Shown here piece by piece: positions 17,044 to 26,186 of a stretch of 64,000 nt of DNA (the first letter of the stretch is position 1; every line of letters starts with the position of its first letter). The stretch covers positions 1 through 64,000 of the forward strand of contig DATAAZ010000006.1 in NCBI GenBank assembly GCA_036259875.1. Reading direction: 5' to 3'. The notes below the pieces were generated by a model. That model was not told where the DNA came from. It searched no databases and worked only from the letters and a program-made list of their open reading frames with translations. The position numbers and the translations under genes are program-made. The DNA is from DATAAZ01 sp036259875. GTDB lineage: Bacteria; Actinomycetota; Thermoleophilia; Gaiellales; Gaiellaceae.

Positions 17044-18708
17044 ATGCGCGACGCGCTCGCCACGCGCCAGCCCGGAGCCGGGCACGACAGCCTGATCCTC
17101 GGGCGGTACCGGCCCGTGCGCCCGCTCGGGTCGGGCGGGTCCGGGTCCGTCTGGCTGGCGACCGACGAGCAGGCCGCCCGCGACGTCGCGCTGAAGGTCG
17201 TTCGCTGCGAGGGCAAGGCGGCCGGGCGAGCCGCGCGCGAGGTCGAGGCGGCCGCGCGCCTGCGCCACCCGCGCTGCCTGCGCGCGCTCGCGCTCGACCG
17301 CGACGACGAGCACGTCTACGTCGCCTACGAGTTCGTCCGCGGGCGCACGCTGCGTGAGGCGATGCGCGCCGGCCGCCTCGACGACCGCTCGGCCGTCGAG
17401 GCGGCCGCGCAGATCCTCGAAGGCCTCGCGCACGCGCACGCGAAGGGCGTCGTCCACCGAGACGTGAAGCCGGCGAACGTGATGCTCGAGGACACGGATG
17501 CCGTGTCCGTCCGCTTGCTCGACTTCGGCCTCGCCCGCATCGAGGAGGCCGAGACGCTCACGGCGGCCGGCGACGTGCCCGGGACGCTCGCGTACGTCTC
17601 GCCCGAGCGCCTCGGCGGCCGGGCCGCCTCCGGGGCCGCGGACGTCTGGGCGGTCGGCGTCATTCTCTGGGAGGCACTTGCCGGCTGGCATCCGTTCACG
17701 GCGCCCTCGCCGGTCGAGACCGCCCGCCGAATCCGCGCGGGCGCGAAGCCGCTCACGGAGGTGCGGCCGGACCTTCCCGACGAGCTCTGCCGGCTGGTCG
17801 ACCGGATGCTCGCCCCGGATCCGCGCCGCCGACCGGCGCCCCGCGGGCTCTCGGAGGCGCTGCGGGACGCGTTCGCCGCGCGGACGCGACGACCCCGGCC
17901 GGCGGTCTCGCTCGGAGCGCTTCGCGAGCGCGCGCTCCACGCCGGTCTTGCGGCGGCGTTCGCGACGGGCTCGGCGCTCCTCGTCCCGTTCTTCCCGCGC
18001 GGCTGGCCGTTCGCTCTCGGCGCGCTCACCGCCGTCGCGGCACTCCGCTCCCCTCGCGCCGGGCTCGCGCTCGCGCTCGCCGTGCCGCTGCTTCCGCTCG
18101 GCAACGTCTCGCTCGGGCTCGCGCTCGCCTACGCCGTGCTCGCCGGCGGCTGGCTCGCCGTGTTCGCCCGTGACGCCACGAGCGCGCTTCTCCCGACGGC
18201 GGGCGCCGCGCTAGGGCCCGTCGGCGCGCTCTGTCTCCTCCCAGCGCTCGCGTTGCGGGCGAACGGGAAGCTGCGGCGCGCCCTGGTCGCCGCCGCCGGC
18301 GTGCTCGCGGCCGTGGCCGTCGCGGCCCTGACGCGGGCGCCGTCCCCGCTCGGAGAGCTTCCGCGCACGGTCGCGCTGGGAGCGACGGAGCGTCCGGACG
18401 CCGCCGCGCAGGCCGTCCTCGCGGTGCTCGAGGCCCACCCGGCGATCGTCGTCGAGGCGGCCGTCCTGGCGGCGGCTTCGGTCGCGGCAACCGAAGCCCG
18501 TTCGCACGGCTTCTGGGGCGTCTCCATCTGGGGCTCTGTCGTCCTCGCCGCCGCGGCGCTCGGGCCGACGCTCGCGGGTGCGCCCGTCAACAGCCTCCTG
18601 CTCGTCCCCGGCGCGTGGGCAGCCGCGTTGCTCCTCGGGATCGACGTGTGGCGAAGAGAGTCGCGCGAGGCCGCGCGCGCTTCGGGCGATCCCGCGAACC
18701 GGCACTAA
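17044..18708 (+). CDS. Serine/threonine protein kinase with polytopic membrane C-terminus
   Basis: 554 residues. The kinase domain (about 21-275) has a glycine loop LGSGGSGSV, ATP lysine VALKVV (K51), catalytic HRDVKPANV (D140), DFGLAR and YVSPERLGG. Instead of the usual single helix plus sensor, residues about 300-545 form a chain of roughly eight to nine Ala/Leu-rich hydrophobic segments. ATG 17044 is chosen; an in-frame TTG 39 bases upstream is possible. It lies 35 bases ahead of fhaA, in the position of a partner kinase for the FHA proteins and phosphatase. Not PknA or PknB by architecture. Confidence 0.85.
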   Translation: MRDALATRQPGAGHDSLILGRYRPVRPLGSGGSGSVWLATDEQAARDVALKVVRCEGKAAGRAAREVEAAARLRHPRCLRALALDRDDEHVYVAYEFVRGRTLREAMRAGRLDDRSAVEAAAQILEGLAHAHAKGVVHRDVKPANVMLEDTDAVSVRLLDFGLARIEEAETLTAAGDVPGTLAYVSPERLGGRAASGAADVWAVGVILWEALAGWHPFTAPSPVETARRIRAGAKPLTEVRPDLPDELCRLVDRMLAPDPRRRPAPRGLSEALRDAFAARTRRPRPAVSLGALRERALHAGLAAAFATGSALLVPFFPRGWPFALGALTAVAALRSPRAGLALALAVPLLPLGNVSLGLALAYAVLAGGWLAVFARDATSALLPTAGAALGPVGALCLLPALALRANGKLRRALVAAAGVLAAVAVAALTRAPSPLGELPRTVALGATERPDAAAQAVLAVLEAHPAIVVEAAVLAAASVAATEARSHGFWGVSIWGSVVLAAAALGPTLAGAPVNSLLLVPGAWAAALLLGIDVWRRESREAARASGDPANRH

Positions 18709-18743
18709 CCTCGCCACGCGCGGGCAGAATTCCGGCGGACCGT

Positions 18744-19535
18744 ATGGGCGTCTTCCGAAGCATCGAACACCGCATCGAGTCGCTCGTCGAAGGAGCGTTC
18801 GGCCGCGCCTTCCGCTCCCACGTCCAGCCGATCGAGCTCGCGCGGAAGCTGGCGAAGGAAATGGACGAGCACAAGACCGTCTCCGTTTCGCGGGTCTACG
18901 TCCCGAACGAGTACGCGCTCTACGTCTCGCCCCAGGATCGCGAGCACCTGCCGCCCGCGGACGCGCTCCTGACCGAGCTCGCCGATTACGTCTCCGAGCA
19001 CGCGCGCCGCGAGGGGTACGCGCTCCTGTCGACGCCGCGCGTCACACTCGAGGAGGACGAGGACCTCGCCGTCGGCGAGTTCGGGATCGCGACGCGGATG
19101 GTGCAGCCGCGCACCGCCGCGGCGGCCGGAGCCGCCACGCCCGAGCCGGCCGAGCTCGAGCAGGCTCCCGAGGTCGGTCAGACGCGCGTCTTTCGGACGC
19201 CGCCGGAGACGGCCGCGGTGTCCGCGGACGAGGCGGAACGGCTCGGGCTCGCACACGCGCCCGCCGTGCTCGTCGTGGACGGCGAACGCCACGAGCTCTC
19301 CAGGCGACGGATGACGCTCGGCCGCTCGCGCGAGTGCGACATCCGGATCGACGACCCGAACGTGTCTCGCCGGCACGCGGAGGTCCGCCACGAGGACGGC
19401 GCCTACTGGATCGTCGACCTCGGCTCCACGAACGGGATCGAGGTGAACGGAAAGCGCGTCGAGCGGGCGCGGCTCACGGACACAGATCGGATCGTCCTCG
19501 GCCGAACGGACGTCTCCTTCGAGAGCCCCGCCTAG
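18744..19535 (+). CDS. fhaA: FhaA-like protein (DUF3662 plus FHA domain)
   Basis: 263 residues. The N-terminal domain MGVFRSIEHRIESLVEGAFGRAFRSHVQPIELARKL is the FhaA_N (DUF3662) fold; a short linker leads to a C-terminal FHA domain (about 175-260) with the phosphothreonine-binding residues LGRSRECDI, VSRRHAEV and DLGSTNGIEVNG. In mycobacteria FhaA binds phosphorylated PknB and the MurJ pseudokinase domain, linking kinase signalling to peptidoglycan synthesis. First of the conserved fhaA-fhaB-pstP-rodA-pbpA-pknB order; a hairpin repeat separates it from fhaB. Confidence 0.92.
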   Translation: MGVFRSIEHRIESLVEGAFGRAFRSHVQPIELARKLAKEMDEHKTVSVSRVYVPNEYALYVSPQDREHLPPADALLTELADYVSEHARREGYALLSTPRVTLEEDEDLAVGEFGIATRMVQPRTAAAAGAATPEPAELEQAPEVGQTRVFRTPPETAAVSADEAERLGLAHAPAVLVVDGERHELSRRRMTLGRSRECDIRIDDPNVSRRHAEVRHEDGAYWIVDLGSTNGIEVNGKRVERARLTDTDRIVLGRTDVSFESPA

Positions 19536-19538
19536 AAG

Positions 19539-19605
19539 GGTTGGCGAAAACCTCAACCGTGTCGACGGGTCATTTCACACGGACGGGCCCACCCGGCCTG
19601 GATAT
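19539..19605 (+). repeat. Dispersed hairpin repeat family 1, copy C
   Basis: In the fhaA-fhaB gap. Contains GTGTCGACGGGTCATTTCA followed by CACGGACGGGC, matching the reverse complement of 32615-32690 (GTGTCGACCGGTCATTTCA then AACGGACG). The hairpin half is eroded in this copy. Confidence 0.65.
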
Positions 19606-19638
19606 CGGCACCGCAAGCGGCACCTGAGCTGGCCGGCG

Positions 19639-20103
19639 TTGGTCGAGCCGATCCTCCTCGGACTGAAGGCGGCGTTCCTCGTCCTGCTCTACGTCTTCAT
19701 CTGGCGGGTGATCCGGGCCGCGTCGCGCGACCTGCGCGTACCGCAGGAGAGCTTCGTTCTCGCGCCCGCGCAGGCGCGCGGCGGCTCCGCCGAGGCTCCT
19801 GCACAGGCGGGACGCCTCGTCGTCGTGACCAGCCCCTCGCTCGAGCGAGGGCAGGCGTTCGAGACGGGCCCCGTCCCGCTTACGATCGGGCGTGCACCCG
19901 GCAACGACGCCGTCCTGGAGGGCGACGACTTCGCGTCGGCGCGGCACGCGCGCGTCGAGGCGCGCCGCGATGGGGTATGGATTCTCGACCTCGGGTCCAC
20001 GAACGGCACGTGGGTGAACGGCGAGCGGATGGACGGTCGTCGCCGGCTACGAGCGGGCGACGTGGTGAGGATCGGCAAGACGGAGCTCCGGTTCGAACGA
20101 TGA
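19639..20103 (+). CDS. fhaB: FhaB-like membrane-anchored FHA protein
   Basis: 154 residues: an N-terminal membrane helix (LGLKAAFLVLLYVFIWRVIRAA, about 7-28) and a C-terminal FHA domain (about 65-150) with IGRAPGND, ASARHARVEAR and LDLGSTNGTWVNG. Same layout and gene position as FhaB/FipA, which mycobacteria use to bind phosphorylated division proteins. TTG 19639 begins LVEPILLGLK directly before the helix. It overlaps the phosphatase gene by ATGA, indicating translational coupling. Confidence 0.9.
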   Translation: MVEPILLGLKAAFLVLLYVFIWRVIRAASRDLRVPQESFVLAPAQARGGSAEAPAQAGRLVVVTSPSLERGQAFETGPVPLTIGRAPGNDAVLEGDDFASARHARVEARRDGVWILDLGSTNGTWVNGERMDGRRRLRAGDVVRIGKTELRFER

Positions 20104-21338
20104 GGGTTCGGGACGTTGCCGGCGTGACCGACGCGGGCCGCAAACGGCGTCGGAACGAGGACTCGTTCGTGGTCGACCCGCCCTTCTTCGTCGTTGCGGA
20201 CGGCATGGGCGGCGCTCAGGCCGGCGAGGTCGCTTCCCGCCTCGCCGCCGGCGCATTCCGCGAGTACCACGAGGCGGACGAGCTCGACGGTGAGGAGCGC
20301 ATCGAGGCGATCATCCAGGAGGCGAACCGGCGGATCTACGACCGCGCCCAGGTCGACAGGGCCGTCTCCGGCATGGGCACGACCGTCACCGCAGCGCTCG
20401 TCGAGGGAGAGCGCGTCGCGTTCGGCCACGTCGGCGACTCGCGCGCCTATCGGATCCGCGACGGCGAGCTCGAGCAGCTGACCGACGACCACTCCCTCGT
20501 TGCCGACCTGATGCGAAGCGGCCGCCTTACGCCCGAGGAGGCGGACGCACACCCCCAGCGGTCCGTAATCACGCGGGCGCTCGGCACCGACCCGGAGGTG
20601 GACGTCGACACGCTCGTGCTGCCCACCGAGCCGGGCGACGTCTTCCTCCTCTGCTCCGACGGCCTGACGACGATGGTCGACGACAAGGAGATCCTCCGCG
20701 TCGTCCGTGAGAGCGAGTCGCTCGACGAGGCGGCGAAGACGCTCGTCAGGACGGCGAACCGCCACGGCGGCGAGGACAATGTGACCGTCGTCCTCTTCGC
20801 CGTCGAGGCGGGCGACGCCGTCGGCGAGGAGACGGCCGCGCTCACGACGAACGGCCAGGGGGCCGTCGACGATCTCGAGGACACGCTCTCCGGGCTCGAC
20901 GCCCCGATCGCCCCCGCGACGCCGTCCGTCCGCCCACCGTCGGGCGACGAGCCCGGCGCCGCCGCCGAGGCGGCGTGGGAGCCGCTGGACGAGCCTTCCC
21001 GGCGCCCGAGCGCGAAGCGGCGCCGGCGTGCGCGCCGACGGCTTCTCCTCGCCCTTCCGGGCGCGGCCTTCCTCGCCGTTCTCCTCCTCGTTGCGTTCTG
21101 GGCGCTCCGGAACGCGCACTTCGTCGGAGCCGACGAGACCGGCCGTCTCGCCGTGTACCAGGGCCTGCCCTACGACCTCGGCGGCGGCGTCTCGCTCTAC
21201 CGCGCGCGCTACGTGAGCCCGCTCCGCGCGGCACAGCTCTCGCGCGACGAGCGCGCCGCCCTGTTCGATCACGACCTCATGAGCTACGACGCCGCCCGCG
21301 ACCGGCTGGCCCGCTTCGAGGACGAAGGGCTGCCGTAG
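20100..21338 (+). CDS. pstP: PP2C-family Ser/Thr phosphatase (PstP-like)
   Basis: 412 residues. The metal-dependent PP2C domain (about 4-240) shows RRRNEDSFVVDPPFFVVADGMGG, SGMGTTVTAAL, GHVGDSRAYR, TDDHSLV, LLCSDGLT and GGEDNVTVV. A charged linker with RRRRARRR precedes one membrane helix (about 325-345), and an extracytoplasmic tail of about 65 residues follows. It reverses phosphorylation by the clustered kinases, as PstP does for PknA/PknB. The ATG overlaps the fhaB stop. The extracellular tail is longer than a simple anchor and may sense or bind wall material. Confidence 0.92.
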   Translation: MRVRDVAGVTDAGRKRRRNEDSFVVDPPFFVVADGMGGAQAGEVASRLAAGAFREYHEADELDGEERIEAIIQEANRRIYDRAQVDRAVSGMGTTVTAALVEGERVAFGHVGDSRAYRIRDGELEQLTDDHSLVADLMRSGRLTPEEADAHPQRSVITRALGTDPEVDVDTLVLPTEPGDVFLLCSDGLTTMVDDKEILRVVRESESLDEAAKTLVRTANRHGGEDNVTVVLFAVEAGDAVGEETAALTTNGQGAVDDLEDTLSGLDAPIAPATPSVRPPSGDEPGAAAEAAWEPLDEPSRRPSAKRRRRARRRLLLALPGAAFLAVLLLVAFWALRNAHFVGADETGRLAVYQGLPYDLGGGVSLYRARYVSPLRAAQLSRDERAALFDHDLMSYDAARDRLARFEDEGLP

Positions 21339-21360
21339 CCCGTGTGCCGACCTGGCCGAC

Positions 21361-21411
21361 GCATCCACCCGTCGTTTGAGAGAGAGGCGCCGGCGAAGCC
21401 TGCTCGTCCTG
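21361..21411 (+). repeat. Dispersed hairpin repeat family 1, copy D (eroded)
   Basis: Between pstP and rodA. Contains CACCCGTCG-TTTGAGAGAGAG-GCGCCGGCGAAGCCTGCTCGTCC, aligning with the plus-strand-sense consensus (GACGGGTC..TTTCA..GGACG..GGCGAAGCCTGC.CGTCC). The central GGCGAAGCC hairpin tip is intact, the lower stem is not. Confidence 0.5.
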
Positions 21412-21412
21412 A

Positions 21413-22735
21413 ATGTTGGCCGCGGCAACCGTGCGTAGGTCGAACGTGAGCGAGCGAAACCGCGAGCTGCTGAACCTCGTCGCGGTCGGAATGCTGACCG
21501 CGATCGGGTTCGCCGCCGTCTACATGGCGAGTCAGGACGTCCCGGACTTCTCGCGGACGTCGCTCTCGTACGCGGGGTTCTTCCTCGGGCTCTTCGTTGC
21601 CGCGCACGTCGCGCTCCGCGTCGCGCTCCCGCTCGCCGACCCGCATCTCCTGCCGATCGCGGGGATCTTGACGGCGACGGGCCTCACGATGATCTACCGC
21701 ATCGACCCTGATCGCGCGCTTCGCCAGGGCGTCTGGGTCGTGGTCGGCGTGGCGTTCTTTGCGGGGGTCGTGCTCTTCCTCCGCGACCACCGGCGCCTCG
21801 ACGCGGTCAAGTACACGCTCGGGATCGCCGCGATCGGGCTGCTCGCGCTTCCCGCACTCCCCGGTCTCGGCGAGACGATCCGGGGCGCGACGCTCTGGAT
21901 TCAGCTCGGCCCCGTCACGATCCAGCCGGGCGAGTTCGCGAAGGTCCTCCTGGTCGTCTTCCTAGCCGGCTACCTGCGCGACAACCGCGAGATGCTCTCG
22001 ATGGGGTTCGGCCGGCTCGGCGTCCCCTCTCCGAAGCACTTCGGGCCGCTCCTGCTCCTCTGGGGCGCCGCGATGCTCGTCCTCTTCCAGTCGAACGACC
22101 TCGGCGGCGGGCTTCTCCTCTTCGCGATCTTCCTCGCGATGCTCTACGTGGCGACGGGTCGCTGGGCGTACGTCGCGGTCGGGCTCGTGCTCTTCGTCGC
22201 GGGGGCCTACGCCCTCTACCACGTTCGCCCACACATCGCCGACCGCATCTCGATCTGGCTCGATCCCTGGGCCGACCCCGACGGCGCGGGCTACCAGCTC
22301 GTTCAGTCCATCTACTCCATCGCGGCCGGTGGCCTCTTCGGGACCGGATTCGGCCAGGGCGTCCTCATTCAGCCGAACGGCGCGACGTACATCCCCGACC
22401 TCGAGACGGACTTCATCTACTCGGCGATCGTGCAGGAGCTCGGGCTCGCGGGCGGCGCCGCGCTCGTCGTCCTCTACCTCGTCTTCGTCTACCGGGGCCT
22501 ACGAATCGCGATGCAGGCGGACGACGGGTTTTCGAAGCTCCTGGCCGCCGGCCTCACCGCGACGCTCGCGATCCAGACGTTCATCATCGTCGGCGGCGTC
22601 AGCGGGCTCATCCCGCTGACCGGGATCACGCTTCCGTTCGTCTCTTACGGGGGCTCGAGCATCGTGGCGAACTTCCTGCTGCTCGCGCTCCTGCTCGTCG
22701 TCTCCGACCACGTCAACAAGGCGGCGGAGCGGTGA
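21413..22735 (+). CDS. rodA: RodA/FtsW-type SEDS glycosyltransferase
   Basis: SEDS-family peptidoglycan polymerase with about ten membrane segments, 440 residues. Typical motifs: GATLWIQLGPVTIQPGEFAKVLLVVFLAGYL, FQSNDLGGGLLLFAIFLAMLY, GTGFGQGVLIQPNGATYIPDLETDFIYSAIVQELG and GLIPLTGITLPFVSYGGSSIVANF. The ATG at 21413 lacks a clear ribosome site and overlaps the hairpin repeat; the in-frame GTG at 21446 (SERNRELLNL) is an equally good start. It overlaps pbpA by GTGA, the usual SEDS-class B PBP pairing for wall elongation. Confidence 0.92.
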   Translation: MLAAATVRRSNVSERNRELLNLVAVGMLTAIGFAAVYMASQDVPDFSRTSLSYAGFFLGLFVAAHVALRVALPLADPHLLPIAGILTATGLTMIYRIDPDRALRQGVWVVVGVAFFAGVVLFLRDHRRLDAVKYTLGIAAIGLLALPALPGLGETIRGATLWIQLGPVTIQPGEFAKVLLVVFLAGYLRDNREMLSMGFGRLGVPSPKHFGPLLLLWGAAMLVLFQSNDLGGGLLLFAIFLAMLYVATGRWAYVAVGLVLFVAGAYALYHVRPHIADRISIWLDPWADPDGAGYQLVQSIYSIAAGGLFGTGFGQGVLIQPNGATYIPDLETDFIYSAIVQELGLAGGAALVVLYLVFVYRGLRIAMQADDGFSKLLAAGLTATLAIQTFIIVGGVSGLIPLTGITLPFVSYGGSSIVANFLLLALLLVVSDHVNKAAER

Positions 22736-24222
22736 ACGCGCAGATCCGGCGCCTCTTCTTCGTCTTCGCGGCGCTCTTCGTCGCGCTCGTCGGGATGTCG
22801 TCCTACTGGCTCTGGCGCGCGCCCGACCTCGAAGCGCGCGAGGGGAACCCGAATCTCGTCGTCCGGAACCTGACGATCAAGCGCGGCCTCGTCTACGCAT
22901 CGGACGGGAGGACGGTCCTCGCCGAGAACCGGCGCCGGCGCGTCCGCGGACAGACGTGGTACGTCCGCCGCTACCCACTCGGTGGCCTCGCCGCCCACGT
23001 CGTCGGGTACTCCACCATCCAGCGTTCGCGAACGGGGCTCGAGGAGTCGCTGAACGACTACCTGACGGGAGCGAACGCCGACCTCGCCACGCTCGTCGAC
23101 CGCACGCTCGACACGGTGCGCGGCCTCACGCGAGAGGGAAACCACGTCGTCACGACGCTCGACGTGCGCGGGCAGCGCGCCGCCGTGCAGGCGCTCGCCG
23201 CCGTCTGCGGCGCCGTCGTGGCACTCGAGCCGTCAACCGGGCGCGTGCTCGTCATGGCGTCGTCGCCGGGCTACGACCCGAACCTCGTCGAGCGCCGCTA
23301 CGCGCGGATTGTCCGCGCGCGCGGGCCGTGCGACCCCGCCGCGCCGCTCTTCAACCGCGCGGCCGACGGGCTTCCGCAGCCGGCGTTCATCCCCGGGTCG
23401 ACGTTCAAGATCGTGACCGCCGCGGCGGCGCTCGACTCGGGCCGGTTCTCGCCGGAGAGCATCTTCGAGGACCCCGGCTACTGCGTCGAGTACGGCAGGC
23501 GCGTCTTCAACTACGCCGACCAGTCAGGCCCGACCGTCTACGGCACCGTCGACTTCGGCGAGGCGGTCGAGAACTCGATCAACTCCGTTTTCTGCAACAT
23601 CGGCAAGGAGCTCGGCGCCCGCCGTATCCTCGGCTACGCCAAGCGGTTCGGGTTCTACGACGAGCCGCCGCTCGAGACCCGATCCGACGAGCGCGCTCCG
23701 AGCGGCCTCTGGGACGGGGGGAAACTCTTCGATCCCGAGGACCCGAACGCCGTCGACCCCGGCCGGCTCGCGTTCGGCCAGGAGCGGCTCCTCGTGACGC
23801 CGCTCCAGATGGCGATGGTCGTCGCCGCACTCGGGAACGGCGGCGTTCTCATGGAGCCGCACGTGGTCGATCGAATCCTCGAGCCGGACGGGGGCGTCCT
23901 CACCAGGACGGAGCCCGACGAGCTCCGTCGCGCCGTCCGTCAGGAGACGGCAGCCGCCCTGACGGACATGATGGTGCGGGTCGTGGAGTCCGGTACAGCC
24001 ACCTCCGCTCAGATCCCGGGCGTCGAGGTCGCGGGCAAGACGGGGACCGCCGAGACGGGCCGCGCCGACCAGAACGACACCGGCTTCGTCGCATTCGCGC
24101 CGGCCCGCGAGCCCCGGGCCGCGATCGCCGTCTTCCTCCAGAACCAGGACGGGACCGGCGGGTCGACGGCGGCTCCGATCGCGAAGACCGTGCTGGAAGC
24201 GCTGCTGCGGGCGAACGCCTAA
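22732..24222 (+). CDS. pbpA: Class B penicillin-binding protein (PbpA-like)
   Basis: D,D-transpeptidase partner of the SEDS enzyme. 496 residues: one N-terminal membrane anchor (LFFVFAALFVALVGMSSYWLW), a pedestal region, and a transpeptidase domain with SxxK at S223-TFK226 (PGSTFKIV), SxN at S282-I-N284, and KTGT at about 436-439. GTG start overlaps the rodA stop. Position and size match mycobacterial PbpA, which acts in septal/polar wall growth. The Cys residues at about 158 and 203 lie in the extracytoplasmic part and could pair. Confidence 0.92.
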   Translation: MNAQIRRLFFVFAALFVALVGMSSYWLWRAPDLEAREGNPNLVVRNLTIKRGLVYASDGRTVLAENRRRRVRGQTWYVRRYPLGGLAAHVVGYSTIQRSRTGLEESLNDYLTGANADLATLVDRTLDTVRGLTREGNHVVTTLDVRGQRAAVQALAAVCGAVVALEPSTGRVLVMASSPGYDPNLVERRYARIVRARGPCDPAAPLFNRAADGLPQPAFIPGSTFKIVTAAAALDSGRFSPESIFEDPGYCVEYGRRVFNYADQSGPTVYGTVDFGEAVENSINSVFCNIGKELGARRILGYAKRFGFYDEPPLETRSDERAPSGLWDGGKLFDPEDPNAVDPGRLAFGQERLLVTPLQMAMVVAALGNGGVLMEPHVVDRILEPDGGVLTRTEPDELRRAVRQETAAALTDMMVRVVESGTATSAQIPGVEVAGKTGTAETGRADQNDTGFVAFAPAREPRAAIAVFLQNQDGTGGSTAAPIAKTVLEALLRANA

Positions 24223-24233
24223 GGTCTAGCGCG

Positions 24234-26186
24234 ATGGCCGTCTCCGACACGCTCATCAACACGAGGTTCGACGGGCGGTACCGCATCCTGCGGAAGCTCG
24301 GCTCCGGGGGGATGGCCAACGTCTACCTGGCCGAAGACGAGGAGCTCGGCCGCCGCGTCGCGATCAAAATCCTGAACGACCGCTACGCGAACGACGACTC
24401 GTTCAACGAGCGCTTCCGCCGGGAGGCGAAGTCGGCGGCAGCGCTCTCGCACCCGAACATCGTCTCGATCTACGACCGCGGCGAGGGGGACGGGCGCCCG
24501 TACATCGCCATGGAGGTGATCGAGGGACGCAGCCTCAAGGAGCTCATCCTGACGAGCGGCTCGCTCCCGATCGCGCAGGCGATCGAGCTCGCGAAGCAGA
24601 TCCTGAGCGCGCTTCGCTTCGCGCACCGGCACGGGATCATCCACCGAGACATCAAGCCGCACAACATCCTGCTCGGGTTCGAGGACCGCCTGAAGGTCAC
24701 CGACTTCGGGATCGCCCGAGCCGGGGCGTCGCAGATGACGGAGGCCGGCTCGATCATGGGAACGGCCCAGTACCTCTCGCCCGAGCAGGCGCGCGGCGCG
24801 CCGGTGACCGCCGCGTCCGACCTCTACTCGGTCGGCGTCGTCCTGTACGAGATGCTGACCGGGAAGACGCCGTTCGAGGGCGAGACGCCGATCGAGATCG
24901 CCATGAAGCATCTGAACGAGGCGCCGCGGCCACCCTCGCAGCTTCGGCGCGAGATCCCGCCCGAGCTCGACCAGATCGTGCTCCGGGCGCTCGCGAAGGA
25001 CCCGCACGACCGCTACCAGTCCGCCGAGGAGCTCAGCGCCGACCTCGACCGCGTCGAAGCGGGCCTTCCGGTCGCGCCGGAGACCTCCGCCGCGGCGACC
25101 GCCGTCCTGACCGGAGTCCCGGCGACCGCGGCGACCGAGGTCCTGCCCCGCGATCCGGGCACGCGCGCCGCGCCCCCGACGCGCGTCCCGCCGACGCGCC
25201 GGCCGCCGACCTACCCGCCCGAGTACGGCTACGGCGAGCCGCCCCGCCGGAAGCGGCGTCGCTTCGTCCCGTGGCTGATCGCCCTTCTGATTCTCGGCGC
25301 GGCCGCGGCGGCGGCCTGGTACGTGTACTCGCAGGTCCAAGAGGAGCTCGAGCGGCCCGAGACCGTCGCGGTTCCGCCGCTCATCGGGCTGACCGAGCAA
25401 TCGGCACTCGCCCAGCTGGACCGGCTCGGTCTCGAGGCGGAGGTGCTCGAGAGCGCGAGCGCCGAGCAGCGCTCCGGGCGGGTCTTCGAGCAGCGCCCCG
25501 ACGAGGGGACGCGGATCGAGAAGGGCGAGAGGGTGACGATCGTCGTTTCGACCGGGCCGCCGATGACGGACGTCCCGCGCGTCGTCGGCCTCTCCTACGA
25601 CGCGGCCGTCGACACGCTCGCCGACGCCGGCCTGGAACCGAGACGGATCGAGGTCTTCTCCGACCAGCCGGTCGGCCAAGTGGTCGCCCAGGACCCCAAG
25701 GCGGGCGCCACGGTGCGGGAGGGCTCGACGGTACGCGTCAGCGTCTCGAAGGGCCAGGAGCTCGTCGCCGTCCCCGACGTTCTCCAGCAGAGCGAGACGA
25801 GCGCGCGCAGCGAGCTCGCGGCGAACGGCTTCCGCGTCTCGGTCTCGTCGGAGCCGAACGACGACGTCGCGGCGGGCTTGGTCTTCGCCCAGGATCCCGA
25901 GCCCGGCATCGAGGCGCAGAAGGGCTCCACGGTCGCGATCGTGATTTCGGAGGGGCCCGAGACCGCGACCGTGCCCGACGTGCGCGGGCAGGATCGCGAC
26001 AGCGCGGTCGCGACGATCGAAGACGCGGGATTCGCGGTCAGCCTCCGCGAGCAGGAGACGCAGGACCCGTTCCTCGCCGACAAGGTCATCGACCAGAACC
26101 CGTCGGGCGGCGTGAAAGCCGAGCCGGGAAGCACCGTCACGCTCGTCGTCGGGACGCTCGTCTTGCCTCGAGGTGGCAGCGGGTAA
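24234..26186 (+). CDS. pknB: PASTA-domain serine/threonine kinase (PknB-like)
   Basis: 650 residues. Cytosolic kinase (about 15-275): GSGGMANVY, VAIKIL (K45), HRDIKPHNI (D139), DFGIARAG, activation loop and YLSPEQARG. A Pro/Thr-rich linker and RRKRRR precede one membrane helix (about 345-365). Outside lie four PASTA repeats, each opening with a VPPL/VPRV/VPDV-type strand, which bind muropeptides or lipid II in homologues. It begins 11 bases after pbpA and overlaps ddl by 14 bases. It is the likely master kinase of the wall cluster; the FHA proteins and PstP are probable partners. Confidence 0.94.
   Translation: MAVSDTLINTRFDGRYRILRKLGSGGMANVYLAEDEELGRRVAIKILNDRYANDDSFNERFRREAKSAAALSHPNIVSIYDRGEGDGRPYIAMEVIEGRSLKELILTSGSLPIAQAIELAKQILSALRFAHRHGIIHRDIKPHNILLGFEDRLKVTDFGIARAGASQMTEAGSIMGTAQYLSPEQARGAPVTAASDLYSVGVVLYEMLTGKTPFEGETPIEIAMKHLNEAPRPPSQLRREIPPELDQIVLRALAKDPHDRYQSAEELSADLDRVEAGLPVAPETSAAATAVLTGVPATAATEVLPRDPGTRAAPPTRVPPTRRPPTYPPEYGYGEPPRRKRRRFVPWLIALLILGAAAAAAWYVYSQVQEELERPETVAVPPLIGLTEQSALAQLDRLGLEAEVLESASAEQRSGRVFEQRPDEGTRIEKGERVTIVVSTGPPMTDVPRVVGLSYDAAVDTLADAGLEPRRIEVFSDQPVGQVVAQDPKAGATVREGSTVRVSVSKGQELVAVPDVLQQSETSARSELAANGFRVSVSSEPNDDVAAGLVFAQDPEPGIEAQKGSTVAIVISEGPETATVPDVRGQDRDSAVATIEDAGFAVSLREQETQDPFLADKVIDQNPSGGVKAEPGSTVTLVVGTLVLPRGGSG

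Noticed and set aside
22956..26186. A 1076-codon plus-strand frame ending with the PASTA kinase
   Set aside because: The first 425 residues are Arg-rich shadow of pbpA; kinase homology begins at ATG 24234.
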